NCBI GenBank assembly: GCA_902574335.1
Contig: CACGNO010000003.1
Span: 1 to 52,692 of the forward strand
Origin: an uncultured Bacteroidota bacterium
GTDB lineage: Bacteria > Bacteroidota > Bacteroidia > Flavobacteriales > Flavobacteriaceae
Direction: 5' to 3'
DNA: 52,692 bases
Shown here: piece after piece, positions 43,741 to 52,692 of the stretch
How the letters are laid out: each line of letters starts with the position of its first letter
How positions within the stretch are numbered: position 1 is the stretch's first letter
Notes under the pieces: model-generated
What the model saw: the letters and a program-made list of their open reading frames with translations, nothing else
The model's database searches: none
Told to the model about the DNA's origin: nothing
Position numbers and translations under genes: made by a program

Positions 43741-44343
43741 TTCGAGCATCAACTTAGCTCTTCTATTAATTTCTTTCCAATCTTTATTATTTATCAGTTC
43801 ATTTGTTGCGATCCAACTTGCTCCAACACCAATAAAGCATTCATTTTTAACAAAATCCTTGGCATTCATGTCATTGATTCCACCGAGAGCGATAAACTTC
43901 ACATCTAAGGATTTAAAAGGAGAATATATTGACTTAAAGTAAGTCAATCCCCCCAATTGAATAGTTGGAAATAACTTTAAAGTCTTACAGCCTAATTTTA
44001 TTGCAGTATTAATATCTGATGAAGTAGATACTCCAGGAACAAATTTATAATCAATCTTAAATGATTCTTTAATTATTTCAATATCACTACATGGAGATAG
44101 AGCAAAGTTTGCACCAATATCCTTAGCAAAATACAAATCTTCTAAATCTAAAACAGTTCCAACTCCAATATTAAAATCAAGGTTGGTATTTGATATGAGT
44201 TCAATTGCCTTTTTAGCTTCTTTGGTTCTTAAAGTAATTTCTAAATTTCTAATTCCCGAATCAAAAAGACATCTTGCAACATCAACAGCTAACGCAGAAT
44301 TCTCAATTGTAAGGACTGAAATAATTTTATTTTCCTTAAGCAT
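43735..44343 (-). CDS. eda: Bifunctional KDPG / KHG-type (or KDPGal) aldolase
   Basis: NLEITLRTKEA, GVGTVLDLEDL, FALSPCSD, FVPGVSTSSDI, LKLFPTIQLGG. Confidence 0.9.
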   Translation of the reverse strand: MLKENKIISVLTIENSALAVDVARCLFDSGIRNLEITLRTKEAKKAIELISNTNLDFNIGVGTVLDLEDLYFAKDIGANFALSPCSDIEIIKESFKIDYKFVPGVSTSSDINTAIKLGCKTLKLFPTIQLGGLTYFKSIYSPFKSLDVKFIALGGINDMNAKDFVKNECFIGVGASWIATNELINNKDWKEINRRAKLMLEL

Positions 44344-45325
44344 AATTAATTGAATTATTTATTCTAAAAGCTTCTATTTCCTTATCATCAAAGCAGTTTA
44401 CATCCCCAAATTTTGTGTGTGATATTGCAAATGCTGCTGTTGCAAAAGAAACTACTTTTTCAATCGGCCAGCTTTTTAAAAATCCATATAAGGTAGCTCC
44501 TGTAAATGAATCTCCTGCACCTACTCTATCAACATGTTCAAAATTGTATATATTACTTTTATATATTTTACTTTTTTGAAATATTAACCCTCCAATTTGA
44601 TCTTTATTTCTAACTGTCATACATATAGTTGGTATATTATTCACATTTAATATATTTTTTAAAGTCTCCTCAGATTCATTATAAAAGTCATTTAATTTTA
44701 CCTTTGATTTTAAATCAAAAACATGATTAAATGTATTTGAATTAGTAAAAAGAATATCTATATATTTTAAAATTTTCAAGTTAAAATTTTTACTTTCAGA
44801 CCTGGACCATAGATCTTTTCTGTAATTAATATCATAAACAATCTTTATGTCGTTGTTCTTAGCTTTTTCTATTAGCTTAAAAATATTATCGTAGCAAACA
44901 TTTGAAAGTGGTGGTGTGATCCCTGATATAATTATATGAGAACAATTCTTAAGGGATTTATTTATGAACTTATCATTTAATTTGAATTTAGAAAAACTAC
45001 TATTTTTTCTATCGTAAATAATTTTAGATGGTTTATTTTTTGTTCCAGGGATTATGAGGTATTTTCCAAGTCTATTATGATCAATATTAGCGTTGACCTT
45101 TACTCCGTGTGAGTTTAAGAAGGATGTTGCTTTATTACCTATTTCATTTTCTGGAAATGATGATAAAAATTCACAATTATACCCTCTTCTTCCTAAAAAA
45201 GACAATGAGTTAGCTTCAGAACCACCATAAGTACTAAGTAATTTTTCACTAAAAGTTGAAAGAAAATCATAATTTTCAGGGGTCAACCTAAGCATTAATT
45301 CACCATATCCAACAATTTTCTCCAT
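44336..45325 (-). CDS. kdgK: PfkB-family sugar kinase, 2-keto-3-deoxygluconate(/galactonate) kinase-like
   Basis: GYGELMLRLTP, YGGSEANSLSFLGRRGY, RVGAGDSFTGATLYG; adjacent to eda. Confidence 0.85.
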   Translation of the reverse strand: MEKIVGYGELMLRLTPENYDFLSTFSEKLLSTYGGSEANSLSFLGRRGYNCEFLSSFPENEIGNKATSFLNSHGVKVNANIDHNRLGKYLIIPGTKNKPSKIIYDRKNSSFSKFKLNDKFINKSLKNCSHIIISGITPPLSNVCYDNIFKLIEKAKNNDIKIVYDINYRKDLWSRSESKNFNLKILKYIDILFTNSNTFNHVFDLKSKVKLNDFYNESEETLKNILNVNNIPTICMTVRNKDQIGGLIFQKSKIYKSNIYNFEHVDRVGAGDSFTGATLYGFLKSWPIEKVVSFATAAFAISHTKFGDVNCFDDKEIEAFRINNSINYA

Positions 45326-45326
45326 A

Positions 45327-46328
45327 TTATACAGAATTTCCTAACCCTAAAACAACTGCAGAAATGATTAATACGAATAAACCAATCAATAATTTATTGA
45401 AAGGTTTTTGTGCATTATCCCATTCACCAGCATTGTATGCCCAATAATTACTGATAATTAGAGATAAACCTAATAATATGGGCCAACCGATAACTGGACC
45501 AATTTCACCAAGTAAAGCAGCTCCTTGGCCGTAAACACCTAAGGCAGCAAACCAACAAAAACCTGCAATTAATGACCATTTATAAGCATTCAGTGAATTT
45601 TTCAAACTAAAAGTACTCCATGAATTATTTTTAAATAAAAGCAGTACAGCGTATGTGAAATTCATAATAAAAGCACCCCATAAAACAACGACCCATGCAG
45701 CAAGACTTGAATTTCTAGTAATAACTCCAAATTCTTGAGCTTTTTCTGCAATTGGAGCAGCATTTGCAAAACCAACATTCAATAAGGATGATAGCAATCC
45801 ACATGTTACAGCAATCAACAATCCTTTTAATATATTTTTAGATTTACTTGAGGAATTAATTAATTTGTCTCTATCAATTCCGGCTTTTGCTGTAATGGCA
45901 ACCCCAATTAGTGATATTATTAAACCTCCTATTATGTAAGGAAATGATGGTTGAGAAGTAGCATTCTCAATCTGAAAGAGTGGAATTAAACTACCAGCAG
46001 ATCCTGCAAGACCCATAACAATTCCCATTGTAAGAGATAAGCCAATGTAAGGGACACTAACACCAAACATTATACCTCCAATTCCCCACAAAAAACCATA
46101 TAGCATTGCAGAATAAATAGCATCTTTTGGAGAACTAGCTATAATGTCAAACAAATCTGGAATTACAATATATGCCCAAATCATTGGGAATAAAATCATA
46201 GCGACTAAAACGTGAATCACCCACCATGATTCCCATGACATTGGATTCATATATTTCATTCCTAAACCGAACGTTCCTTGAAAAAAACTTGCAAAAATTA
46301 ATAGTAAAAAAGGTAAAAATAGTTCCAT
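45327..46328 (-). CDS. RhaT-like (L-rhamnose/proton symporter family) sugar transporter
   Basis: ~10 TM, FFQGTFGLGMKYM, WESWWVIHVLVAMILFP, VMGLAGSAGSLIPL. Confidence 0.8.
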   Translation of the reverse strand: MELFLPFLLLIFASFFQGTFGLGMKYMNPMSWESWWVIHVLVAMILFPMIWAYIVIPDLFDIIASSPKDAIYSAMLYGFLWGIGGIMFGVSVPYIGLSLTMGIVMGLAGSAGSLIPLFQIENATSQPSFPYIIGGLIISLIGVAITAKAGIDRDKLINSSSKSKNILKGLLIAVTCGLLSSLLNVGFANAAPIAEKAQEFGVITRNSSLAAWVVVLWGAFIMNFTYAVLLLFKNNSWSTFSLKNSLNAYKWSLIAGFCWFAALGVYGQGAALLGEIGPVIGWPILLGLSLIISNYWAYNAGEWDNAQKPFNKLLIGLFVLIISAVVLGLGNSV

Positions 46329-46330
46329 AG

Positions 46331-47773
46331 TTATTGTTTTGTAATAGTTATTCTTTTTTTAATGAGATAATCCTCCAATGCTAGTTCTGAGCAATCATGA
46401 CCCACACCACTCTCCTTAATTCCACCATGTGGAAGATAAATATCATACTTAATCCCATTTACGTGGATCTCCCCAAAGTCAAGTTCATCAATAAATCGAT
46501 TAATTCTAATTTTATCATTGGTAAATATATATGATGCGAGTCCATATTTTGTATTGTTTGCAGATAATAGAACATCATCATCAGATTTAAATGGTATTAA
46601 TGTTGCTACAGGACCAAAAATCTCCTCATGAAAAATCTTCATTTTATCATTTACACCAGAGATAATTGTTGGATATATCCAATTTCCTTTGTCTAAGTTT
46701 TTGGGTGTTTTACCTCCGTATTCAAGACAACCACCACTTTCTACAGTGTTTTTAATTAACCCTAATACTCTGTCTTTAGATTTATTTGTAATTAATGGTC
46801 CAATGTCATAGTCAAGTTCTTTATTATAACCAATCTTAAGATTTTTGGCTTTTAAGATTAGTTTATTTAGAAAGGAATCAAAAATATTTTGATGAATATA
46901 AAATCTATTAGCAGCAACACATATTTGTCCACAATTTCCAAATTTAATAGCAGCTCCTATATCGGCTGCAAGATCAATATCAGCATCATCAAATACAATG
47001 AAAGGTGCATTTCCACCAAGCTCCATACTATATTTTTTAATTGATGTAGATGAATCGGATATTACTTTTTTTGCAGTTTCAGTTGAACCAATCATCGTAA
47101 TTAAATTTGGAATGATACTTTTTGACAATGTTGTTGCAACCTGATTGGGTTCTCCACAAATAATATTTACCACACCCTTAGGAAAATCAATTTCATCAAG
47201 AATTTGAGCAATAATATACATGGATAATGGTGATAATTCAGAGGGTTTTAGAATAATACTACAGCCAGAAGCAAGAGCAGGACCTAATTTAAAACCAGCA
47301 TTTAACAATGGAAAATTCCAGGCTAAATATGCTACCACCACACCAATAGGTTTTGAAATCAAATAATGCTTATGAGTATTTTCATTATCTATAATTTCTT
47401 TGTCTGATTGATAATCTTCAATAATATCAGAATAATATTTTAAGCTGTTTGTTATTGATTCAATATCTTCAGCTGTGGCTGAGTATGGTTTTCCCATCTC
47501 ATAAGAGATAGACTTTCTTAATATTTCTTCATTTTCCAATATTTTTTCTCTAAAAAGAAGCATCCACTCTTTCCTTTTTTTAATAGGAGTATTTGACCAA
47601 ACTTTAAATCCCTCTTTTGCCGATTCTAGAGCCCTAATAGAGTCATTGCTTGATCCCCATGCAAGAGTTGCTATTTTTTCATCATTTAATGGGCTAATAA
47701 TATCCTTAGTAATAGTGTTGTGTGAGGAGGTTAACTCTCCATTAATATACATTTTAAGGTTACCAAAAAACAT
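46331..47773 (-). CDS. Aldehyde dehydrogenase family protein
   Basis: VAYLAWNFPLLNAGFKLGPAL, ELGGNAPFIVFDDAD, NCGQICVAANRF, EEIFGPVATL. Confidence 0.93.
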   Translation of the reverse strand: MFFGNLKMYINGELTSSHNTITKDIISPLNDEKIATLAWGSSNDSIRALESAKEGFKVWSNTPIKKRKEWMLLFREKILENEEILRKSISYEMGKPYSATAEDIESITNSLKYYSDIIEDYQSDKEIIDNENTHKHYLISKPIGVVVAYLAWNFPLLNAGFKLGPALASGCSIILKPSELSPLSMYIIAQILDEIDFPKGVVNIICGEPNQVATTLSKSIIPNLITMIGSTETAKKVISDSSTSIKKYSMELGGNAPFIVFDDADIDLAADIGAAIKFGNCGQICVAANRFYIHQNIFDSFLNKLILKAKNLKIGYNKELDYDIGPLITNKSKDRVLGLIKNTVESGGCLEYGGKTPKNLDKGNWIYPTIISGVNDKMKIFHEEIFGPVATLIPFKSDDDVLLSANNTKYGLASYIFTNDKIRINRFIDELDFGEIHVNGIKYDIYLPHGGIKESGVGHDCSELALEDYLIKKRITITKQ

Positions 47774-47775
47774 AA

Positions 47776-48903
47776 CTAAATCTTTATTTCATTTAAATAA
47801 GTTTCATCAACATCAACACCCAGACCAGGTTTATCATTAACAGAAATATAGCCATCCTTCATTATAATATTATCTTTTATAATGTTTTCTCGAATTTTAT
47901 TTTCTGTTCTATCATATTCAATATATGCATCTTCTTTATATAATCTTCCTGGAATTGGTTCAAGATTAGAAATAAAATTAATTGCTGTATAAAAGGCAAT
48001 GCCTGAACCCCAAGTGTGAGGAATAACTTTTACTCCTTTTGTTGAAGATAAAGCAGATATCCTTTTTGCCTCAGTTAAACCTCCACATGAACATATGTCC
48101 ATCTGTAAAAAATCAACACAGTTTTTGTCCAAAAGTTTTTGAAAACCGTATCTGAGATACTCACACTCACCAGCTGCAACTGGGATTAAGGATTTTGATT
48201 TAAAATCTGAATATTGATCGTAAAACTCAGGCGACAATGGTTCTTCAAACCATTTAATATCTTGATCTTCTAATTTCTTGGATAATTTTAAAGCCTCATC
48301 ATATGAGTATGCGTGGTTTGAGTCTATCATTAATTCAATATCCGGACCAATGGCATTTCTAACTGCTTTAACATTAGAAATATCATCCTTTAAATTTAAA
48401 CCAACCTTCATTTTAATTGATTTAAAGCCCTCATTTACATATTCCAAAGCTTCATTACATAAATCATCAGTTAACGTCTTTGAATCAGAAAAATAAAGTC
48501 CAGTTGCATATGGTCTTATTTTTTCTCTATATGAACCACCTAATAAAGTAGATACAGGTAGTTTATGATATTTTCCTTTAATATCCCACAAAGCAATGTC
48601 TATAGCGCTTATTGCAGAAACAAAAACACCTGATCTACCATAATCATGAACTCTTCTAAATAATGTTGACCAAATAACATCAGACTCAAGTGGATTCATA
48701 CCAATTATATTTTGTTTGATATAATTAATACTTTCTTTAACGACTGGAGCTGGTCCATAAGCTTCACCCCATCCAACTATTCCATTATCACAGATGATCT
48801 TTACAATACAAATTTTTCTATTACTATATTCCCATTGGGAAAAAAAGAACTCTGTTTCAAGATCCTCATTTAATACATATGGGATAATTGTAGATATTTT
48901 CAT
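47776..48903 (-). CDS. Enolase-superfamily mandelate racemase/muconate lactonizing-type enzyme (sugar-acid dehydratase or cycloisomerase)
   Basis: SAIDIALWDIKGK, SIKMKVG (KxK), IDSNHAY, WFEEPL, AGECEY, HTWGSG; start at MKISTI. Confidence 0.9.
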   Translation of the reverse strand: MKISTIIPYVLNEDLETEFFFSQWEYSNRKICIVKIICDNGIVGWGEAYGPAPVVKESINYIKQNIIGMNPLESDVIWSTLFRRVHDYGRSGVFVSAISAIDIALWDIKGKYHKLPVSTLLGGSYREKIRPYATGLYFSDSKTLTDDLCNEALEYVNEGFKSIKMKVGLNLKDDISNVKAVRNAIGPDIELMIDSNHAYSYDEALKLSKKLEDQDIKWFEEPLSPEFYDQYSDFKSKSLIPVAAGECEYLRYGFQKLLDKNCVDFLQMDICSCGGLTEAKRISALSSTKGVKVIPHTWGSGIAFYTAINFISNLEPIPGRLYKEDAYIEYDRTENKIRENIIKDNIIMKDGYISVNDKPGLGVDVDETYLNEIKI

Positions 48904-48904
48904 T

Positions 48905-50503
48905 TTAAAATCCTTTCCAGAGACCATTTGAATCTCCATTTATATAATCAATTTTAATATTGCTAAAAAACTTTGGATATGGATAATTATAAGTATGATT
49001 CACACTATATCCATTATCATCTAATAATCCCGCATCATCAAGAAATGCTTGATAAAAACTATTTGTATAAATGTTATTACTGGGTTGAATTAATACGTTT
49101 TTTGGCCAATGGTTTTTTAAAAACAGATTATTTTCAAAAAACACATTTTCAATTTCTAATTTACCTCCAGAATCCGGCTTGTATTGATCTCCTAGGACCA
49201 TAACGGGATCGTTTTCAAAATAAAATATATTGTTTGCTACAAATACACCTTTTGCTTTTTTATCTACAGCAATCTTTGGTATAATTTCTTTTCCAACATA
49301 AATATAATTGCCATAAATATATGAGTTGTATGGACCTTTTCTCTCATTTCCTTTTCCTGAATATCCACTTAACCAGAAAGTTTTACCCTCTTGAAATGCA
49401 TTTTTCTTTCCTTTAATCCTATATCCATCATTAATACTGACATTGTTTCTGTATGAGCAATTAAAGTTTGTTCCTAAAATTTCAATAAAACCACCAGCAT
49501 TATTTCTACTTAAATTATTTTCAACTATGATATCATTACAGTTAAAGTCAATATGACATCCTGCTGAGTCAGCTGGTCCATTGGCATTTTGAAAACTATT
49601 ATTTGTGATTAAACCATAGGAACTTCCCCATGTCCATAAACCACTTCCCCTTCCCCATTTTCGGGGGTCATCATTTGATCCTGTATAATTAATATCATTA
49701 TTTTTAGCTAATAGATTTGTAGTACTATTAAAAACCATTCCTGGACCCCCAGTTTTAAATACTTTATTTTTTAAAATATTTATGTTTTTAAATTGATTGT
49801 TCCTTTTACCAATAAGTCTAATAGCAGTATGTGAAATATTTATAAACTCTGAATCTTGAATAGTAATATTCTCGAGATTTCCATTTTCAGAAAGATTTAG
49901 AATTCTAATACCCCAACCGTAATTCTGTGTTCCATTAGGAGTTTTAACCTCTTTTTTATCTCTAATAAAACCTTGATTTTCATAAAAAACATCTTTTATT
50001 GAAACGTTAGTTATTTCTAAATTATTATGTTCTTTTTTATCAGTTACTAAGTATAAAATTCCAGATCTTAAATCAGATTTTAGTTTTTTATGTAAAAATT
50101 CATTAGCACCACCACCGTTAGCTGTAATTTCAATATTGTTAATATTAATATTTGACGAATTTTCAATAAAAACAGATGCTATTTTACCTTTTGAGTTGAT
50201 TGTTGGAAGTTTATTAATACTATCAGCTTGGTAGTTTGAGATTTCAATTCCATTTTTGTTTACTAACTCAATTGTATTTAAAAAAGTAGAACCGTTTGAT
50301 AGTAATATCTTATCTCCGTTATATAATTCAATCTTATCTAAATAATCAAGGCTTTTGAAAGGCTTTTCTTTTGTTCCTAAATTTGAATTCTTACCGTAGA
50401 TTGAATTAAAGTAATAAGAGTTGCCAATTTCATTTTTCTCTCCATATTGTACCCCATCACATGATATAAAAATAGATAATATAAGTACAAATATTTTTTT
50501 CAT
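48905..50503 (-). CDS. Right-handed parallel beta-helix lipoprotein, putative carbohydrate-active enzyme
   Basis: Lipobox FISCDG; repeated beta-helix rungs; motif GPADSAGCHIDFNC...NLSRNNAGGFIEILG shared with the neighbour. Confidence 0.85.
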   Translation of the reverse strand: MKKIFVLILSIFISCDGVQYGEKNEIGNSYYFNSIYGKNSNLGTKEKPFKSLDYLDKIELYNGDKILLSNGSTFLNTIELVNKNGIEISNYQADSINKLPTINSKGKIASVFIENSSNININNIEITANGGGANEFLHKKLKSDLRSGILYLVTDKKEHNNLEITNVSIKDVFYENQGFIRDKKEVKTPNGTQNYGWGIRILNLSENGNLENITIQDSEFINISHTAIRLIGKRNNQFKNINILKNKVFKTGGPGMVFNSTTNLLAKNNDINYTGSNDDPRKWGRGSGLWTWGSSYGLITNNSFQNANGPADSAGCHIDFNCNDIIVENNLSRNNAGGFIEILGTNFNCSYRNNVSINDGYRIKGKKNAFQEGKTFWLSGYSGKGNERKGPYNSYIYGNYIYVGKEIIPKIAVDKKAKGVFVANNIFYFENDPVMVLGDQYKPDSGGKLEIENVFFENNLFLKNHWPKNVLIQPSNNIYTNSFYQAFLDDAGLLDDNGYSVNHTYNYPYPKFFSNIKIDYINGDSNGLWKGF

Positions 50504-52279
50504 CTAATTTCCATTATATGCACCAATATTAGGTTTTGAATTAGAACTTACTGAATTTCCAAAGTAATCTCTTCCCCCATTATTCTGTATATAGTTTTTG
50601 ATATCGTCACTACCGTTAATAATATAACCTGATCCAATTGCAGGACTAGAAGCTTGTAATTTATAATCATTCGGGGTTGAACCACCAGGATTAGCTAAAA
50701 GTGGATTTGTAAAAATTTCTGTACCATTATGCTCATAATCAGATCCTCCATCAATAACTAAATTACCAAAGAATAGATTGTTTTTCCAATCATTTACTGT
50801 TCCATCATTCCTCGTATCAATTTTTAATTTTGCTTTATCGCTTATATATATTAAGTTGTTATAAATGTATGTATTCTTAGTATTTGGTCTTATAAAAATT
50901 TCTAGATGATCAAATGGAGCATTATTATTAGCTGGATTTTGGCTTGGAATAAAAACTGTATTGTTGTATATGAAATTATCCTCAGATCCAATTCTTCTAG
51001 TATTGCTTCCAGCATAGTCAGAGATCCAAAAGGTTCTACCCGTATTAGAATTTGTTCTACCTCCATCACCAATACTAATATTATACCTGTATCCACACAT
51101 TATGTTTTCACCTAAAATCTCTGCAAAACCACCATAATTATTTTTACTCAAATTATACTGAATAACAACTCTTTCACATCCCCAATCTATATGTGCTCCA
51201 TAAGAATCTTGAGGTCCATAAACATCCTCAAATAGATTATTTTGAATTACAGTATCATTACAAGTGTATGTCCACAAGCTGCTTCCCCTATTCCACATTC
51301 TGCTATCTTTTCCTGAACCCGATCCCTTAAATTCAGAATTTTCAACAATAACATCCTTACATCTGGCTAAAACAATCCCTGAGCCACCGGTATCTGTAAA
51401 CTTTGAATTTTTTATTACAATATTTCTATGGTAATAATCTTCTTGAGCACCAGTCATTCTATTTACTATATGTAAACCATAATGTCCAGTGTTTGAAATA
51501 TCTAAGTTTTCTGCAGTAATACCATCATAATAATTCAATACATTGTCATCATTTTCTGATTCAAATCTAATACCATAACCTTGATGATTATTATCAGAAT
51601 CTGTTGGTGAAGGATATATATTATTTATTTTTAAGTCACTTAAGCTTATATTTTTAACGTTATTAGATCCACTTCTTAAAACCAGTAGTCCATATCTTTC
51701 ATTTAATCCTGATCTACTTGATTGGTTCATAAGTTTAACTGATCCATTACTATTTTTGTGAGATGCTTGATTTGTTAATTCTAAGCCCGAAATAGTAACA
51801 TATTCTCTATTTTCAATGAACACAGCTGCTTGATATCCATCACCATCAATAACAGGTTTGGTACCACTAGCATAGTTTTCAATGACAATTGGTTTGTTTT
51901 CAGAACCAGACCCTCTAAGCTTAAAATAACCTTTCCATGTTTCACCTGATTTAAATTTAATTTTATCACCAGGGTTAAAGGTAATGCTATTAATTTTTCC
52001 TAAATTTTTAAAGGGCTTATCTTCACTTTTACCATCATTGTTATCATTTCCAGAGTTATAACTTATATAGTAAGTTGTATCACCAGGTGATGTTGTCGAA
52101 TCAAAATCATTTGGGTCTGTAGTGTCAGTGGTTCCTGAATTATTTCCTCCACCGTTATTGTTCCCCCCACCGTTATTGTTTCCTCCGCCGTTATCAGAGC
52201 CTCCACCATCACCCCCCGAGTCAGATGAACATGCAATAACAAAAAACGATATAATTAGTAAAAAAATTTTCTTTTTCAT
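50504..52279 (-). CDS. Right-handed parallel beta-helix lipoprotein with Gly/Asn linker, putative carbohydrate-active enzyme
   Basis: Lipobox FVIACSSD, GGGNNN linker, beta-helix rungs, motif GPQDSYGAHIDWGC...NLSKNNYGGFAEILG. Confidence 0.85.
   Translation of the reverse strand: MKKKIFLLIISFFVIACSSDSGGDGGGSDNGGGNNNGGGNNNGGGNNSGTTDTTDPNDFDSTTSPGDTTYYISYNSGNDNNDGKSEDKPFKNLGKINSITFNPGDKIKFKSGETWKGYFKLRGSGSENKPIVIENYASGTKPVIDGDGYQAAVFIENREYVTISGLELTNQASHKNSNGSVKLMNQSSRSGLNERYGLLVLRSGSNNVKNISLSDLKINNIYPSPTDSDNNHQGYGIRFESENDDNVLNYYDGITAENLDISNTGHYGLHIVNRMTGAQEDYYHRNIVIKNSKFTDTGGSGIVLARCKDVIVENSEFKGSGSGKDSRMWNRGSSLWTYTCNDTVIQNNLFEDVYGPQDSYGAHIDWGCERVVIQYNLSKNNYGGFAEILGENIMCGYRYNISIGDGGRTNSNTGRTFWISDYAGSNTRRIGSEDNFIYNNTVFIPSQNPANNNAPFDHLEIFIRPNTKNTYIYNNLIYISDKAKLKIDTRNDGTVNDWKNNLFFGNLVIDGGSDYEHNGTEIFTNPLLANPGGSTPNDYKLQASSPAIGSGYIINGSDDIKNYIQNNGGRDYFGNSVSSNSKPNIGAYNGN
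52139..52190 (-). repeat. ~18-bp tandem repeat encoding GGGNNN linker
   Basis: Plus-strand units ttattgttccccccaccg (52155-52172) and ttattgtttcctccgccg (52173-52190), with a partial unit at 52139-52154. Confidence 0.8.
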
Positions 52280-52332
52280 AGATTAGTAATAATGATATTT
52301 ATATGAGAATAATAAATATAAAAATAAATATT

Positions 52333-52692
52333 ATGATAAAACACTTACCACTTTTATTCCTTTCATTTTTTTTATTAAATAGTTGTATTAATCATGAAAA
52401 AAAATCACCAAATATTCTTTTAATCATGATTGATGACTTAAATGATTATAATGAAGACCTTAATGGACATCCACAAGTCATTACTCCAAATATCAAAAAT
52501 TTTGCTAAATCAGCTGTATCATTTAAGAATGCTTATTCAAACGATCCAATGTGTGGTCCGTCCCGATCTAGCATGTTACTTGGAGTGTATCCTCATAACT
52601 CATCTAACTTTTGGCAAAGATCATGGTTACATAACAATGTGTTGTCAAACACAAAAACCATAATGGAAAAATTTAAAGAAAATAATTATGAT
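52333..52692 (+). CDS. Sulfatase (S1 family), lipoprotein; truncated by window end
   Basis: Open frame to window end: MIKHLPLLFLSFFLLNSCINHEKKSPNILLIMIDDLNDY...NDPMCGPSRSSMLLGVYPHNS (CxPSR formylglycine motif). Confidence 0.9.
   Translation, partial: MIKHLPLLFLSFFLLNSCINHEKKSPNILLIMIDDLNDYNEDLNGHPQVITPNIKNFAKSAVSFKNAYSNDPMCGPSRSSMLLGVYPHNSSNFWQRSWLHNNVLSNTKTIMEKFKENNYD

Noticed and set aside
52442-52663. 73-aa plus-strand ORF at window end
   Set aside because: Out of frame with the clear sulfatase reading frame starting at 52333.
1-52692. CRISPR arrays, transposases, integrases, phage or defence genes
   Set aside because: None seen: no direct-repeat/spacer pattern, no recombinase or phage motifs among the translations.

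Overview
This is a gene-dense, AT-rich bacterial window. Protein content suggests a marine, streamlined Flavobacteriia/Bacteroidota genome: RibBX-like ribB, LolA next to ftsK, the rocD/amidinohydrolase pair, TAnnTTTG promoter boxes and PUL-type lipoproteins. Most of it is housekeeping: ABC-F, fsa, SRP RNA, glyA, smpB, pcm, miaA, purC, phoH, dnaN, an ilvDBNC operon, dsbD, tilS, pabB, an M20 deacetylase, lpdA, nhaC, ftsK-lolA-lptF/G-ribB, tRNA-Ser(UGA) and rocD. The right end (43.7-52.7 kb) is accessory. It is a tight seven-gene minus-strand operon (two paralogous beta-helix lipoproteins, an enolase-superfamily enzyme, an aldehyde dehydrogenase, a RhaT-like transporter, a KDG-type kinase and a KDPG-type aldolase) divergent from a sulfatase cut by the window edge. 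I read it as part of a sulfated-polysaccharide utilization locus, possibly ending in 3,6-anhydro-galactose catabolism. Other items to check are a head-truncated pheT facing a second head-truncated ORF (breakpoint or chimera), a tilS frameshift at A-runs with an in-frame A_AAA_AAA heptamer, a hairpin plus T-tract directly upstream of ilvD, a recurring -7 box 4-5 nt before start codons (candidate leaderless mRNAs), and convergent gene pairs that almost all overlap or abut. All calls come from reading the sequence and translations. No database search was run.
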